A stretch of DNA of 64,000 nucleotides from Xestospongia muta (taxonomy: Eukaryota > Porifera > Demospongiae > Haplosclerida > Petrosiidae): NCBI GenBank assembly GCA_963693285.1, contig OY848920.1:3051135-3115134 (forward strand), read 5' to 3'. Position 1 is the stretch's first letter, and each line of letters starts with the position of its first letter. The notes under the pieces are model-generated. The model was not told the origin of the DNA and did no database searches. It was given only the letters and a program-made list of their open reading frames with translations. A program made the position numbers and the translations under genes. Positions 45,612 to 58,260 of this stretch are shown here, one piece after another.

Positions 45612-47055
45612 AAACTTATCAATACTATTCCAATAGGACCTACAACATTACTCTTTTTAGCTCCTCCTACTCCACCTTTTGAGTTTAAACAAACAGCTGT
45701 TGTTGTAAGATTAAAGACATAGAGATATTGATGATCATGATCTCCTTCTGTAGTGATTGAAGGACCATCTCCTTGATAATCACAAAAGAGGTAGACTACA
45801 GCTGTTCTATATGAGTAATGATAACAGACATTGTGTAGATATTATATGTGAAATGGATCATGTTCTAGTCAACATGAGAATAAAGATGTCAGATGTATTA
45901 GTTATCATTATTAACAAACGTTATAATTGTACAGTCCTCTTAATTTATCCTTTAAAGTATGTTATCATAAATAACAATTATTATATCTTTTAAAGTGGCC
46001 CCATACAGGAATTCCATACTTTACTGGTTAATATACCAGATATTAATATCATAATTACATAATCAAAGGATGTAGTACTTCCTGTAACATTACACATCAT
46101 GTGTTCATTGTTTACCTCTTATCATCTCCTCCACTATATTGTAATTGATAATATCCTTCATCATCAGAGAACATAGCCTCAGTGTCCATTTTACCAACTA
46201 AGATCTTCTTTCCATCACTTGTTAGTTGACATACCTACATGCATAGAAATATATGGAGAGAGAGACTCAAACCCATGTTAAATAGATTGAAACCTATACT
46301 GAATATAGACTGTAGAATTCATGGATTATACAGTAATAAGTGACTTATGTAAACCCATTCTGGTAAAACACTGGAGTATTGAAAACTGGAGAGTTTCGAG
46401 TAGTTGTGGAGTGACTCAATCTAGACTCAAACCCATACTGAATTAATTATAGCTTAAAGCTAATATTAAGACTGATACTCATACTATTGTACTTTCAGAT
46501 AGTATGTATCAGTTAGTGATACTTACAGCAGTACCATCATCACAGGAGTCTCCTATAGCGAATGGATAACAAGGATTGTAGTTATAATTATATCCATAGG
46601 AACTACTACTAAACCTAGAAAGAGTAAAAAACAAAGTTATACAATGATATTGTATGCTGTGGATGTAAAACACTGAATAGTCTTGGTCCAGACCTATGTT
46701 CAAAGATTTGTGTGTAGGTCTGGGACTGAGACTAAATGTAGAATGGATTAATGGATAAATGGATGGTTTAATGAATGGATATAAACACTGATTAGACTAC
46801 TAGATCAATGGACAGATGATTTATATAACTCTTTGTCCATCAATCCATTTATTACATTATTCATCTATTCATTCATTCATACACAATCCTCATCACTTAC
46901 CTTGATGTACCATCATTGTTAGCAATACTAGTAAGATTGAGAGTACCTTTGTTAGTTTCACATACACAGGTAGGTTGTCCTGTAGGTGGAGTACATGGTA
47001 TGAGATCTTGACCTGTCACATGAAGTAAGAGATAGAGAAAGAGGTACATAAACAT
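45612..47055 (-). CDS. MRH-domain (mannose-6-phosphate-receptor-like) membrane protein
   Basis: Exons 47055-46901, 46614-46527, 46234-46116 and 45806-45612 join in agreeing phases (2, 0, 2). The start was set at the ATG at 47053-47055, where a short signal peptide begins (MFMYLFLYLLLHVTG). The body has the cysteine pattern of the MRH fold: PCTPPTGQPTCVC, NPCYPFAIGDSC, a VCQLTSDGK strand, YQLQYSGGD, RTAVVYLFCDY and TTTAVC. A hydrophobic segment (VVGPIGIVLISL) starts at the end of the last exon and suggests a membrane anchor that continues in an exon not found. MRH domains bind mannose-6-phosphate or related glycans in lysosomal sorting. Its arrangement is repeated at the right edge of the window. 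Confidence 0.6.
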
Positions 47056-47146
47056 TTCAATAGTTTGCAAAGCCAGCCACACCCTCTAGAATGTGAAGCC
47101 ACACCTCTGGTTTTGCTATGAATATTAAGCAACTCTTGAAGAACCA

Positions 47147-50100
47147 ATGACTGCAAGAAATCCATCATTTGAGATGTTACTACAAGAGAAACCAACTCTT
47201 GATGAATTATGTGAACATAATGTGATTGGTACTAAATGGTATCAGTTAGGGATCCAACTCAAGTTAGATGTTACTCAACTAGATGTTATTGATAAAGAAA
47301 CTAGTGATGTCACTCGAAAGATATCAAAGATGTTTCAATTGTGGCTTAGTACCAACCCTCTAGCCACAAGAAGACAAGTATTAGAAGCTCTTAGGAAGAG
47401 GGTGATTGGAGAAGGTAATGTAGCTAATGAATATGAGAAGATATTGACATCACCTTATAGCTCTGATAGTAAGTAACTTATATTATATACAATGGTTTTA
47501 TTTTCTTATTGTTATAGGAACTGACTCCTCAGCTACTAAAGCAACTGCTATCCTTCAGTGCCATATTGATACACTGTCACAGTCTCTGATCAATCCTGTA
47601 AAAGTGTCCCAGTTTTTATTTAGTGAGAGATGTATCAGTGAAGAAACACTTGATGAGATGGAGACATCAGAAGAGTCATTAGATTACAAGAAGACAACTC
47701 TGTTATCTGCTATACATACAGCAGTATCTTCTGATCATAAGAAGTTGAAAGTGCTAGCTACAGTACTGTCCAAGTTTGAGGAGACACAAGGTCTATCTGA
47801 GAGAATTATCAGTGAATATGGTAAGAATCAACAGTAACAGCTGACATTTCTCTGTCTTTAGTTTAAATGTTTCCAGATGATCATGTAACAGCAGGTAACG
47901 TTCAAGAGGTAGCTATGGAAGGTCACAGTGATCAGATGAGTCCTGAAGATCATGACTCAATGGAGGTTATGACCTATCAGGTTAGTAAATATAATTTGCT
48001 CTACAAGATCATGTTTTTCATTTATAGCAGATGACTATGTTGAATCCAAGAAAACGATCAAGAGAAGATGAGGAGATAGAACAAGTTGAAATCAAACGGA
48101 AAAAGGAAACACATGATTTGGAACAATGTTCAGATTTTAATGGTACATATAAATAGTTAATCAAATTATATATTGTTAATTCTATTATATTAGCTCAAAT
48201 GGCCAGTGACATTTTACGTTGTCATTATGGTAGTCTTGCTCAGTCTCTTCAATATCCTCTTAGAGTAGCACAGTTACTCTGTGGAGAGAGAGTTATATCT
48301 AAGACAACATTAGCTATAATGGAAAATGAACAATGGTCACAATCTGAAGAAAAGACAATATCTGTTCTGTTAAGAGCAGTACGTCATACTGTACATACCA
48401 ACTACCATAATCTGGTAGTCTTTGCCAGTGTATTGTTAAGAATTTCTAGCAATGTACCATGTGCTAAGGCCATTTTAAATGATTGTAGTGAGTCTACAGT
48501 AACTTTTATAGTATAAATTATTTTGTTTTTCATAGAGAAAGTATTTCCTATTGACTCAATTGCAGAGTCTGTTGGACATATATCAGCTGATGAGCTCCAA
48601 TCAGGTACTTCAATCATGTCAGAAAGTCCAGGTACAGCTATGATATATGTTTACAATGATATCACAGATAAAGATGTTATACTAGTCAATAATCTAATAA
48701 ACAAAGATGTTACACAATCTTCATAGATTACAATAGTTTGTTATACTGTCATTGTAGTGTTGTATAATAAATAGAATTGTATAAATTATTTTGATTTTTT
48801 TTGTTTTAGATATTCCTGATATATTAAAGAAGGCTCCCACTAAACATGAACTACTCAAGTTATTAGCTGATATTAATGATAAGTGGTATGAGATCGGTTT
48901 GGTGTTTGAAGTGCCTGGCAAAATTTTGGATGGACTACAATCCAAAAATGACAGCAATACTGTCAAACTCTCTAAAGTAATTGATACCTGGATAAATACT
49001 AATGAAGCTACCTGGGATAAAGTGATCTCTGCCATTGGTGGTCCTATTATTGGTAACAAGAAGAAAGCTGATGAGATACATCACCACCTTACTAAAGGTA
49101 ATTAAAATATTTCAGTTTTGTCAGTTATAGTGAGATATCTTATATCTTTATTTAGGTGTCTCAGTTTGTCAAATACTACAGAAATATGATGACAGACTCT
49201 CACCTCTCATTCTTCCTATGGAAATTGTTCAGATGTTATATGAAGAGGGGGTGATCTCTAAGGAAACATTAGATGAAGTCAATAGATTGGGAAGTGTACT
49301 AGGAGAAGGTCCATTGAGAGCACTGTGTACTACAGTGTCTAAAGAGCCAAACATTTTAAAAGTCTTTGCAAGTGTCTTGTTGAAATCTGAAGAAACAGTA
49401 CAGATTGCTAAAGATATACTCAAGGAATATGGTAAATAATTTATATAATATTAATCTTCTATTATCACTTTCATAGAGAAAACATTTCCTTCCCGAGTCA
49501 ATCTTCAACGTACTTATCAGTACGATTTTGATCAGATGAAAGTAACCTTTGGAAATCTCATTGAAACAGTTTCACCTCTCATTGAAGCTGGCATTCCTAC
49601 ATTGAAAGAGCTTATAAGATATCTTCGGAGATGTTTTCAAGATCTGAGACCTCAACTTACTACAGCTGAATCATTTGATGATGTTATGGAACTTGTACAA
49701 GATAAATGTACCATTATAAATGTCTGCTGTTTGGAGGCTATTGTCAATCACTACAAGATCACAGTAGCTAAACCATACATTGAAGAATTCAAGACAGCTG
49801 TTGATACATTTTGTGAGAAGATCAAAACTGATATATGCCTTAAACATAACTTCAAGATAGCTTCATTTTCTCATCACCTCACTTGTGAGACTATAGAGTT
49901 TGTGCTGGAGTGGGAGGCTGACAAATACACACTTAGAGATATCAAAGATTTGCTATCAAAAGCATTTGGAGACATGGCTAAGTCTGTACAAGTTAGAGCA
50001 GTTAATGATGGTAACTCCATCATTGTTACCTGCTATGCTCCTCTAAGTTTAATGGAGTTCTTACTAACAGCAGCAGAGAGGAATCTTAACATACTGAAAG

Positions 50101-52615
50101 AGAATGGAGTGATAAAATTAACATTTGGCTATCACACCATTTATGATAAATGTCAGAGAGATAAGGTAAGAGATGAGTAGTATTAGACAATAGTTACTAC
50201 ATGTATTGTATATAGGAGATTAAAGCAGTTGTAGATGAGAACACAAAGGAGTTAAGAAGTCAACTGGAACTACAACAAATCATCAGTAGAAAAATGATGA
50301 TGGAAAAAGAGTCTATTATCAGAGAACATGAAGGTAACACTAATATACTGTACATGTACATGTACTATAATAGAGACATATCATTCAGACTGTACTATAT
50401 GGTCACTGTTATAACTACTATATTTAATAGATAATGTATCTTGAGTAGTTTTGTATTTATTAAAAAAATGGACAAATAAAAGAAAAGGAAGTAGAAAATT
50501 TGATGAAGGCAAAAGAAGGTAGATGTAAGATATAATGATCATTAGTTTTATGTCCTTTGTATATAGCTAGTAAGATTGGAGTTATTGTCAGTGTCTGTTA
50601 AGAGACAAGGAGAGATAGAGACACTACAAGAAATAATAACAACATTGAGATTACAGCTAAGAGAGAGAGACAAACAGATTGAGGAGTTAAAGCAAAGCTT
50701 GAAAGGTAACTGATATTAGTAGATAATTGTTACTTCTCATTATATGACATTGTTACTAAATTTAGCATTTATACAAAAGCCTCAGAAACCATTAACTGAT
50801 GAAGGACTTCATAAGTCTAGTCAAGAAGAGTCCACACTATCTATCAATGGTAAGTGTCATAGTACCATATCTATGTCTTAGGATGTGTCCATTGTCCATA
50901 TATGGAAATGTTATTTTAGCATGTACTTGAGCTTAAACGATGTAATCACATGTTGTTATTTACAAATAAACTATTTTGGTGACAGATACAGACAAGTCAA
51001 TGACTTCTAAACAACTTTACAGATTTGGTTCTTAGTTATTCTCACTCACCTTTTCTTTGTTAGCCTAGTCCTGATCATCTTGTAGCATTTAATACCACAT
51101 GATACAATTGTATAACCACAAAAGTTAGCCACCACTTTGCTTATGAAAGCATATACCTTATATGGTATTATAAGATAAGGACTTGTCATAACAGATAGTA
51201 CATGTTAGTGTATAAATGTTGAACACTCCTTCTCTTCTTCATCCACTCCTGACTACATATATTATACAAACTATATTGTCATTACTTATTGTAGAGTCTT
51301 CAGTACATGAGTTGAGAGATGAGGCAAAGGGTTCAACTGATGATAAAGAGTCAGGTTATGGTATGTTATGTTTTGATGTTTCATAAAATTACATTATAAT
51401 GATGTATTAGTGGTCTATACAGAAGCTGTTGTCAAACAATCTTACACCAAAGTACGTCCTGTGGATTTAACAATAAATGTTGGAGATGTTATCAAAGATG
51501 TCATTAAGGTATGGAGACATCCTTTTTGTCATTCATTATGTCAACATATTATTTAAAGATCATCTCTAATTATATTATATATTTTTATAGATTGAAGAAG
51601 GATGGTGTGAGGGGACTCTGAATGGAGTTCGTGGGGAGTTCCCTGTAAATTTTACAGAACTACAACTAGCTAAATCTGAATTATCTCATGATAATCCCAA
51701 ATTAGGAGGTAATCCCTGTAATTTGTTCATAGAACTTAATTTATAATGTTTTGTATAGTACAATTTGTAACACTATATATTATATGTGTACACTATATCT
51801 ACATACTAACTCTGTTTATAACAGGACATACTGGAAGAGTTGAGTGGAGAGATGATATAAAGAGTGTTTGGCTTATCTCACCAACTATTGAACAATGTGA
51901 AGAGGTTGTTAGCAGATTAATAAAAGAAAAACAAACCAAAGGAAGTAGATGGTGTATTCGTCTCAGATCATCATCTCCTGAAAGTGCTCTTGTAATTATT
52001 AGTAATCTCAGTAAGTGTGCCGTAAGGGAACTTGAAATACACAGCACTCCATTGGATAGTATATGTATATCAACATTATCAGCAGAGCTACAAATTACTA
52101 ATAAAACAATGATAAACCTGCATTTTCTCTACTCTTCACTTACTGGTGGTATCAAACAAATCAGTGATGCTCTCTTTACCAATACTACTCTTAAGGCGTT
52201 AACGTTGACTAATGTTACTATCACAGATGAAGATACCAGTAACTTATCTACCATGTTAAGTATTAATAAGACATTGGATAAACTAGATCTCTCCAACTGT
52301 AACATCACTGATAATGGTGTCCGATATATCTGTGAAGGCCTCACTAAAAACCAAACACTAACTTGGTTGGGTATCAGATATAATCCTCAGATCGCTTCAG
52401 CCAGTACCAGTACAATAGCTGAACTAATAAATACGACTAAATCATTAACAGACATACGTCTTTATGGTACTTCACTGAACAATGATGATATCAAGACTAT
52501 TAATACTACGATACAGACATTATATTTGTCCAAACAACATGAAGAGTATTGTATGAAGTTAGACAGTTATCAAGTTATTAAAGACAGACTTAAATTCCAG
52601 CCAGTCTTAAATTAG
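47147..52615 (+). CDS. Gene B: duplicated death/CARD-like domains, module, coiled coil, SH3, LRR
   Basis: Seventeen exons give 1297 residues with no stop: 47147-47468, 47518-47820, 47877-47980, 48028-48142, 48194-48487, 48536-48604, 48810-49097, 49156-49431, 49477-50165, 50216-50333, 50483-50518, 50571-50705, 50766-50849, 51295-51360, 51423-51508, 51591-51708, 51825-52615. Order: death domain 1, CARD-like 1, charged linker with a basic RKRSREDEE word, CARD-like 2, death domain 2, CARD-like 3, unnamed module, shortened coiled coil, SH3 and LRR. It has an extra death/CARD set compared with A and lacks four of A's coiled-coil exons. The 50483 exon has a purine-rich acceptor and is the weakest. 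The start is the ATG at 47147, 92 bp from the divergent MRH gene. Function as in A is inferred. Confidence 0.78.
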
Positions 52616-52759
52616 TTTGTTCTATACATTTACTTTCAATTTAGTTTAAGTTTCTGTTGATGTCTTTTTAATATCAATGTCTTTTCATAAAGTGCAAACA
52701 AAGCAGTTATTGAAAGTGGTAACAAGTGGTGGGTGGAGTCAGTGGGTGTGGTCATCATA
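52616..52759. other. Space between gene B stop and importin copy 3
   Basis: Nearly the same sequence as the 3' flanks of genes A and C. No feature was recognised. Confidence 0.4.
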
Positions 52760-54647
52760 TCAGAAATTAAATCCTCCAGAAGGCACACTTTGAGTAGCAG
52801 GAGCAAATTGAAGTTGTCTTGATATAGTAGAGGGTACCAGAGTGGATACCTCATCATTCTGAGAGAGAGAGAGAGAGAGAGACAACATTAACAACTAATA
52901 ATACAATATTACTATATTGAGTACATCTCTACACTAAGGACAGTTTCAAAAGCTTACATTAATACTAAAATGTCATTCAATTTTCATTAAACAACACTGT
53001 ATATTAATAACTCTTACTTCATCAGAGAAGTATTTATCAATAATATTTAGTGACAGTTGATAGATATCCTCATTCTCATGTTGTTGTAATGACTCAATTT
53101 TATCAAGTCCCTCATACTCCTCAACTAACAGACAAACCTGTTCAACCCGTCCAGCTTGTTGTGCAGCCTACAACAATATAAATATAAAACCACACCCACA
53201 AACCCCACCCCTACAGTGTATATGATAAACATTTCAATATTGAGTTAGACCCTCTAATCAAGAAACTTAATTATGTCATCAGAGTGGGTGTGGCTTACAT
53301 TTAACATGTTAGAGATAGCATCCAAGATAACCAATATTGTCTTTGTATCATTAACCACTAGAAGATCACAGAGTGGTTTGAGGGCTCCCATTTCTAGGGC
53401 ATAGAGTATTTGAGGGACTGTACCCCCAGCTGTCAGATTAGTGATAGCCCATACTGCCTCCTTTTAAGCTCGGAACTCACCCTGTATAATGGATGAATAG
53501 ATGTAAATGGATGAATAGCTACATGGAATGGATATATAAACAATGATGAGAGTATGGTCACATAACCCCACCCACTCACCTTAATTAGTATATTAATTAA
53601 AGGAGGTAACAAGTTAGCATCAATAACTGACTGTATCTGTCCTTGTTGTCCAGCTGTTATAGTAGATATTGTCCATGCTGCCTCCTATATAATGGACAAA
53701 TAAAATAAATGAATGGATACATGGAAAGACAATGGGATGCATAAAAGGAGAAATGTATGGACACATAGATAAAGAATGGATACATAATAAGAATTAATAG
53801 ATGAATATACAAAGTAAATGGATATATAAAGAGATATAATGGACATATAGTAGATGTACTTTTTGTATATTAGTACGATGATGTTGTAATAGTGGTTCAA
53901 AATATTGTAGAGCACCACAATTTAATACTAACTGAGTCTGTTCATCATTACCAGTAACTATATTACCAATAGCACGAAGAGAAGGTGACTATAGAGAAAG
54001 AAATGAACACATATTATAAATACATTGAGTTTACTAATAATGACATATACTACATTAACTATTATAGCAATATATTTCAGTATACAGAGTTATACAGACA
54101 TATACAGAGTTATACAGACATATACAGAGTTATACTGTTATACACTTACCACAAGGCTTGTATCATCAGTCCCAATTAGTTGTACTAATCTAGGGACTAT
54201 CCCACTAGTTATAACATGTTGTATACGTTCAACACTACCATCAGTTACATAAGATAATGCCCAACAAGCATCACTGTTAACCTAAAAAATTATATGTCCA
54301 TTTCACTCTCTTATTTATCCATCCTTCAGTGTATCTGTCCATTTGTGCATTCATTCATCCATTCTTCATGAGTCTATCTATCCATTTCTCCATTGCTCAC
54401 CTCTTTATCAATATGATTGATCAACTGTGCTAAAACTGGTAATAACTAGTACACAAATCTAGTAAAACTCAGGATATTAACTCAGTATATTACCTGTTGT
54501 ATGGTGTCAATAGCAGGAGGTAGGTTCTTATTGCGACACAAGTTAGAAATAGCCCAAGTAATATTACAAAGATTTTCAACCTAAAAACAAGAAATAGAGT
54601 GTACATTAAGTGATTATTAATTTAATTATTATTTAATTAAGGGGCTA

Positions 54648-55074
54648 CTGTATAGTGGGTATTATTGGCGGCCAAAATATTTGACGGTTTGCCATCAAAA
54701 TAAGCAAAATTAAAATTTGGCGATTTATTAAAATAATTGTTGTAATTAAATGTGGGTGGTATTAATTAACGGTGGGTGGTACTGCTGGTACTACCGGTAT
54801 AATGCCACTCTCGTGAACGATGGATGCTTGACCAAGCAGTAGTGGCCTCCCTTTATGTTTAGTAGGTGATAAGGATGCATAATGTTCTTCATTTGGTAGG
54901 ACAGTTCTCTTCGTGAAATACCTAAGTAACACCATTTACATAGCAGCTATATAGCAGATGGTGATTACATGTAGGGAGGCATGAAAAAGTATTGACAGTT
55001 TTTGATTTGACGATTTTGTTGCAGACCATCAATACGCCAAATTAAATTTGCCGCCAATAATACCTGCTATACGG
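54648..55074. mobile_element. MITE with TA target duplication
   Basis: A 427-bp element without coding capacity has inverted ends: left CTGTATAGTGGGTATTATTG, right the near complement CAATAATACCTGCTATACGG. TA is found on both sides (54646-54647, 55075-55076). The corresponding intron of importin copy 1 (about 37660-37680) has the uninterrupted site GGGGCTATATCATATTT, which is the empty target. The ends resemble those of the pogo-like element (CCGTATAG). Confidence 0.85.
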
Positions 55075-55384
55075 TATATCATATTTACTCACAGTAACAG
55101 TTGGAGTAATACAAGCTAGTAATGGCTGTATTATACCACACCTCACAACAAAATCACGACACTCAGAACCATCACCTAAAAAAGGAAATACATGACAATG
55201 TTAAGTAGTCTGTGTAGTTATGGTAATAGTTGCCATGGTAACACAGGTGGTTACTATGGTGATATCTAGTACCTGCAATGTTTCCAAGTGCCCATACAGC
55301 TTGGTCTCAGACATTAGTATGTGGAGATGAGAGGAGATTGATAAGCATTGGTACAGCCCCTATAATCCAATGAGTTAATAATAC

Positions 55385-57050
55385 AATATAGGACTATGGT
55401 TGTTGTCATCTGATAATATAGTAGATGTAGTTGAGGAACCTCAACCATTTTTAAAGTGTGCTAGGAAACACCACCAGAAAAGTAAACAAAAATCTTCTCA
55501 AAGACCTTACATTGAAATGACAGCAAATGATATAAGATATATATTTAACTGAGACTGATACTATCATTTTATTCATGCTTTAGGTAGAATGTATAGAAGA
55601 CACTCAAGCTCTCCTAAGTCAATTGTCATCCTCTTTTCAGACCAGAGCAAAGGGCAATCCTTTTATGTAAATGATCAGAATGAATGTGTAAGTTATTGTT
55701 AAAGTCAAATTGTATATTGAATGTCCTCTTTATAATAGTTACTTGTTTCTATTGAAAAGAAAGTTGATACAGTCTTGGACCACTTTATCAAAGTAGAAGA
55801 GCTAGTTAGAGGACTAACAAAGTACCATATTGAAGAGGACAATGGAGAAAGTAGATTTGAGGTTAGTAACAACACATTCTTTAAAAATTTCTAACCTTTG
55901 TAGTATCAAGGTATAAATCTAATACAGATTACAGCAAAAGATGTCTATAGTCAAGTATTGCTTGACATGTTATTATCAAAAAAGGAACAGAAAAATAGAA
56001 TTGTTTTTAAAAGAAATAGTGATAAACCACCTTTAGATTAGAGCTATGACCAATTACTGAAAAATCGATTAATTGACTGGGTTTTTTACCTACTCCAATT
56101 ATTGAATGTTCGAAAACAAAAATCGATTATTGGGGGTGGAGCATATGTTGCAGCCACATGGCCACACTCACATGCATAAGAATTAAATGGCGTCGCCAAG
56201 CTCTAGCTCAGATGTGAACTCCTTTACTGGCAAGAAAATACTTAGGAACATCCTCTGAATGTTTATTCAGTGTTGCTGGACTGGTTGTGAATACCAAATA
56301 TGCATCATTAGACCCAGCAAATGTTGAAAAACTGTTTTTTTACATCATAACTTACATACTTCATCTCATATCGATTACAAATGTGATGTTTATGTGATAA
56401 TTATGTTTGAAAATTCATTTTTTAAAAATTGTCACCTAATCAATTGTGTAGGTGGTTGAGATTAATTGAAAACAATTGGCTTCAGTTAATTAGTTAATTG
56501 GCAATATGATGCACACCAATTATCAGTGTTGTTTTTGCCACAAGTATCACAGCTCTACTCCAGATCAATCCAGAGTGAACTTTATATTTGGTAATTCTAT
56601 TAAAAATTTGGTGTCCTTATTTTTCATATACTTAATAGATTGTATCAAGTAAAAATACAACAGCCAATATATGACCATTTGAAAATGGTTGCAACTCTAA
56701 AACAAAATGCCGCAATGTAAAAGAACCTGAAAAATAACTACTTACATAGTAACTTATTATTTACTTATTAATTGCTCTGATAAAACTATCAGAGATTCTT
56801 TGTTCATGTAAGATCTCAAGAAAAACAAAACAAGACTCCTATTGTACTTGCAAGATTTTTACCTCGGATCTTGGGAGATCAACCAAGATCCAAGCTAAAT
56901 TATCCAAGCAAGAGCTTGTATGATCTCACAAGATTCACACAAGATCTTTGTTCTAAATTCTTCTAAGATCTTTCAAGATCACAGTAAGAATCTTGCAAGA
57001 TTCTTAGTGTGATCTTACAAAATTACCAAGATCTTGATAAAACTTTTTAC
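55385..57050 (+). other. Foreign segment with gene fragments inside importin copy 3
   Basis: Absent from importin copy 1. On the plus strand, exon-like stretches at about 55587-55688 (MYRRHSSSPKSIVILFSD), 55740-55860 (IEKKVDTVLDHFIKVEELV) and 55928-56040 are bounded by splice-like sites. I do not recognise the source gene. A hAT remnant lies inside (56039-56557), and a CAAGATC-rich tract at about 56800-57045. The words ATGAGTTAATAATACAATAT on both sides suggest the segment came in with a local duplication. Confidence 0.4.
56039..56557 (+). mobile_element. hAT-type transposon remnant
   Basis: The ends TAGAGCTATGA and TCACAGCTCTA form a short inverted repeat. The flanks CTTTAGAT (56031-56038) and CTCCAGAT (56558-56565) could be an 8-bp target duplication with two changes. 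Inside, at about 56245-56340, the plus strand reads LGTSSECLFSVAGLVVNTKY then LDPANVEKLFF, the dimerisation motif at the C-terminus of hAT transposases. No catalytic part remains. Confidence 0.6.
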
Positions 57051-57396
57051 CAGGGCAATGAGTTAATAATGCAATATGATGTAATAATGTGTTCACCTGA
57101 TTGTTAAGTAGTCTGTGTAGCTATGGTAATAGTTGCCATGGTAACACAGGTGGTTACTATGGTGATATCTAATACCTGGAATATTTCCAAGTGCCCATAC
57201 GGCTTGGTCTCAGCCATTAATATGTGGAGATGAGAGGAGATTGTTAAACATTGGTACAGCCCCTATAATCCAATGAGTTAATAATACAATATGATGTAAT
57301 AATGTGTTTACCTGATTGTATAACTGTTCTAGTTTGTTGAGAGTTACCAGATGCTATGTTAGTAAGTGCCCAAGCTGCATCAAATTGTAACTGTTG

Positions 57397-57400
<4 letters not shown>

Positions 57401-57459
<59 letters not shown>
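57401..57459. repeat. GA microsatellite
   Basis: About 59 bp of GA with one AA. Shorter GA runs occur at equivalent intron or flank positions, for example 52860-52881 and 63228-63244. Confidence 0.9.
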
Positions 57460-58015
57460 TTGAATAAGTAAAAACCAAGAGACTAGCTTACATATCTGAA
57501 CAATTTAGAAACTCGACTAATTTTGGAACAATACCAGTCCTATTAATTAAAAATAACCACGCCCATTCCCATCCACCCACTCACTTAATTACATCATCAA
57601 CAGGAGGATTACAAGCCTTTGAAAGCAAACATCTAAAGCAAGCAGAGTCAAATGACAAAATAATTAAGGGGTGGAGCTTACCTAGAAGCTTGTACTCCAG
57701 CCATCTGAATATCAGCACTGAATATTTTCTAAAGGATAATATTGAAAGTCACCATGGTAATAGTTACCATAGCAACCAATAAAAATTACCTTGACAATGG
57801 ATGACAGAGCCAAATAAATTTGTTGCTTATTACCAGTCTCCATTAAAGGGGTATTGTAAACAGTATCTATGGAAACATTCCTTCTCTTGAGCATCTGTTC
57901 ATCTTTTCATATCTGTAAGAAAAGAATGAATAAACACAAAATGGACACACTATAAACATACCTTTTGTAGCTCAACAGTGACATCCATTTTGTGATGTCT
58001 CATTTCCTAGAAAAA

Positions 58016-58260
58016 ATCACATGACAATCATATGACATGAATATCCACTTACATCCACTATACTTTGCTATATATCTGAGTGTCATACTGAATACACTAC
58101 TAAAGTATTGTCACATCTCTAACATTATCACTATATTAACTAACACAGCGTGTTCTCAATATACCATATAAGGAAGTATGCTATTTATAGTACTACTAGT
58201 AATGCTATTTATAGTTATATGCAGCCACACCCTTCTTTGACCTCCCAAGAAATATTGACA
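58016..58260. promoter_or_regulatory. Head-to-head promoter region of importin copy 3 and gene C
   Basis: A near copy of the gene A promoter region. It has the CArG-like CCATATAAGG at 58164-58173 and the TATTTATAG words. Function is inferred. Confidence 0.4.

Larger units (their letters stand above)
52760..58015 (-). pseudogene. Importin-alpha-like copy 3 (longest, with stops and insertions)
   Basis: This copy retains both ends: the importin-beta-binding exons near 58010-57790 and the C-terminal exon near 52860-52760 (SVPSGGFNF, stop TGA at 52760-52762), with armadillo exons between. The next-to-last exon is intact here ([21 protein letters not shown]). The FRAQKEAVW exon has TAA at 53464-53466 in place of the CAA seen in the other copies. 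The ALGNIAG exon near 55270-55350 has TGA, and a second copy of that exon near 57180-57260 also has TGA. A MITE (54648-55074) and a 1.7-kb foreign segment (about 55385-57050) lie between exons. It is head-to-head with gene C, as copy 1 is with gene A. Confidence 0.7.
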
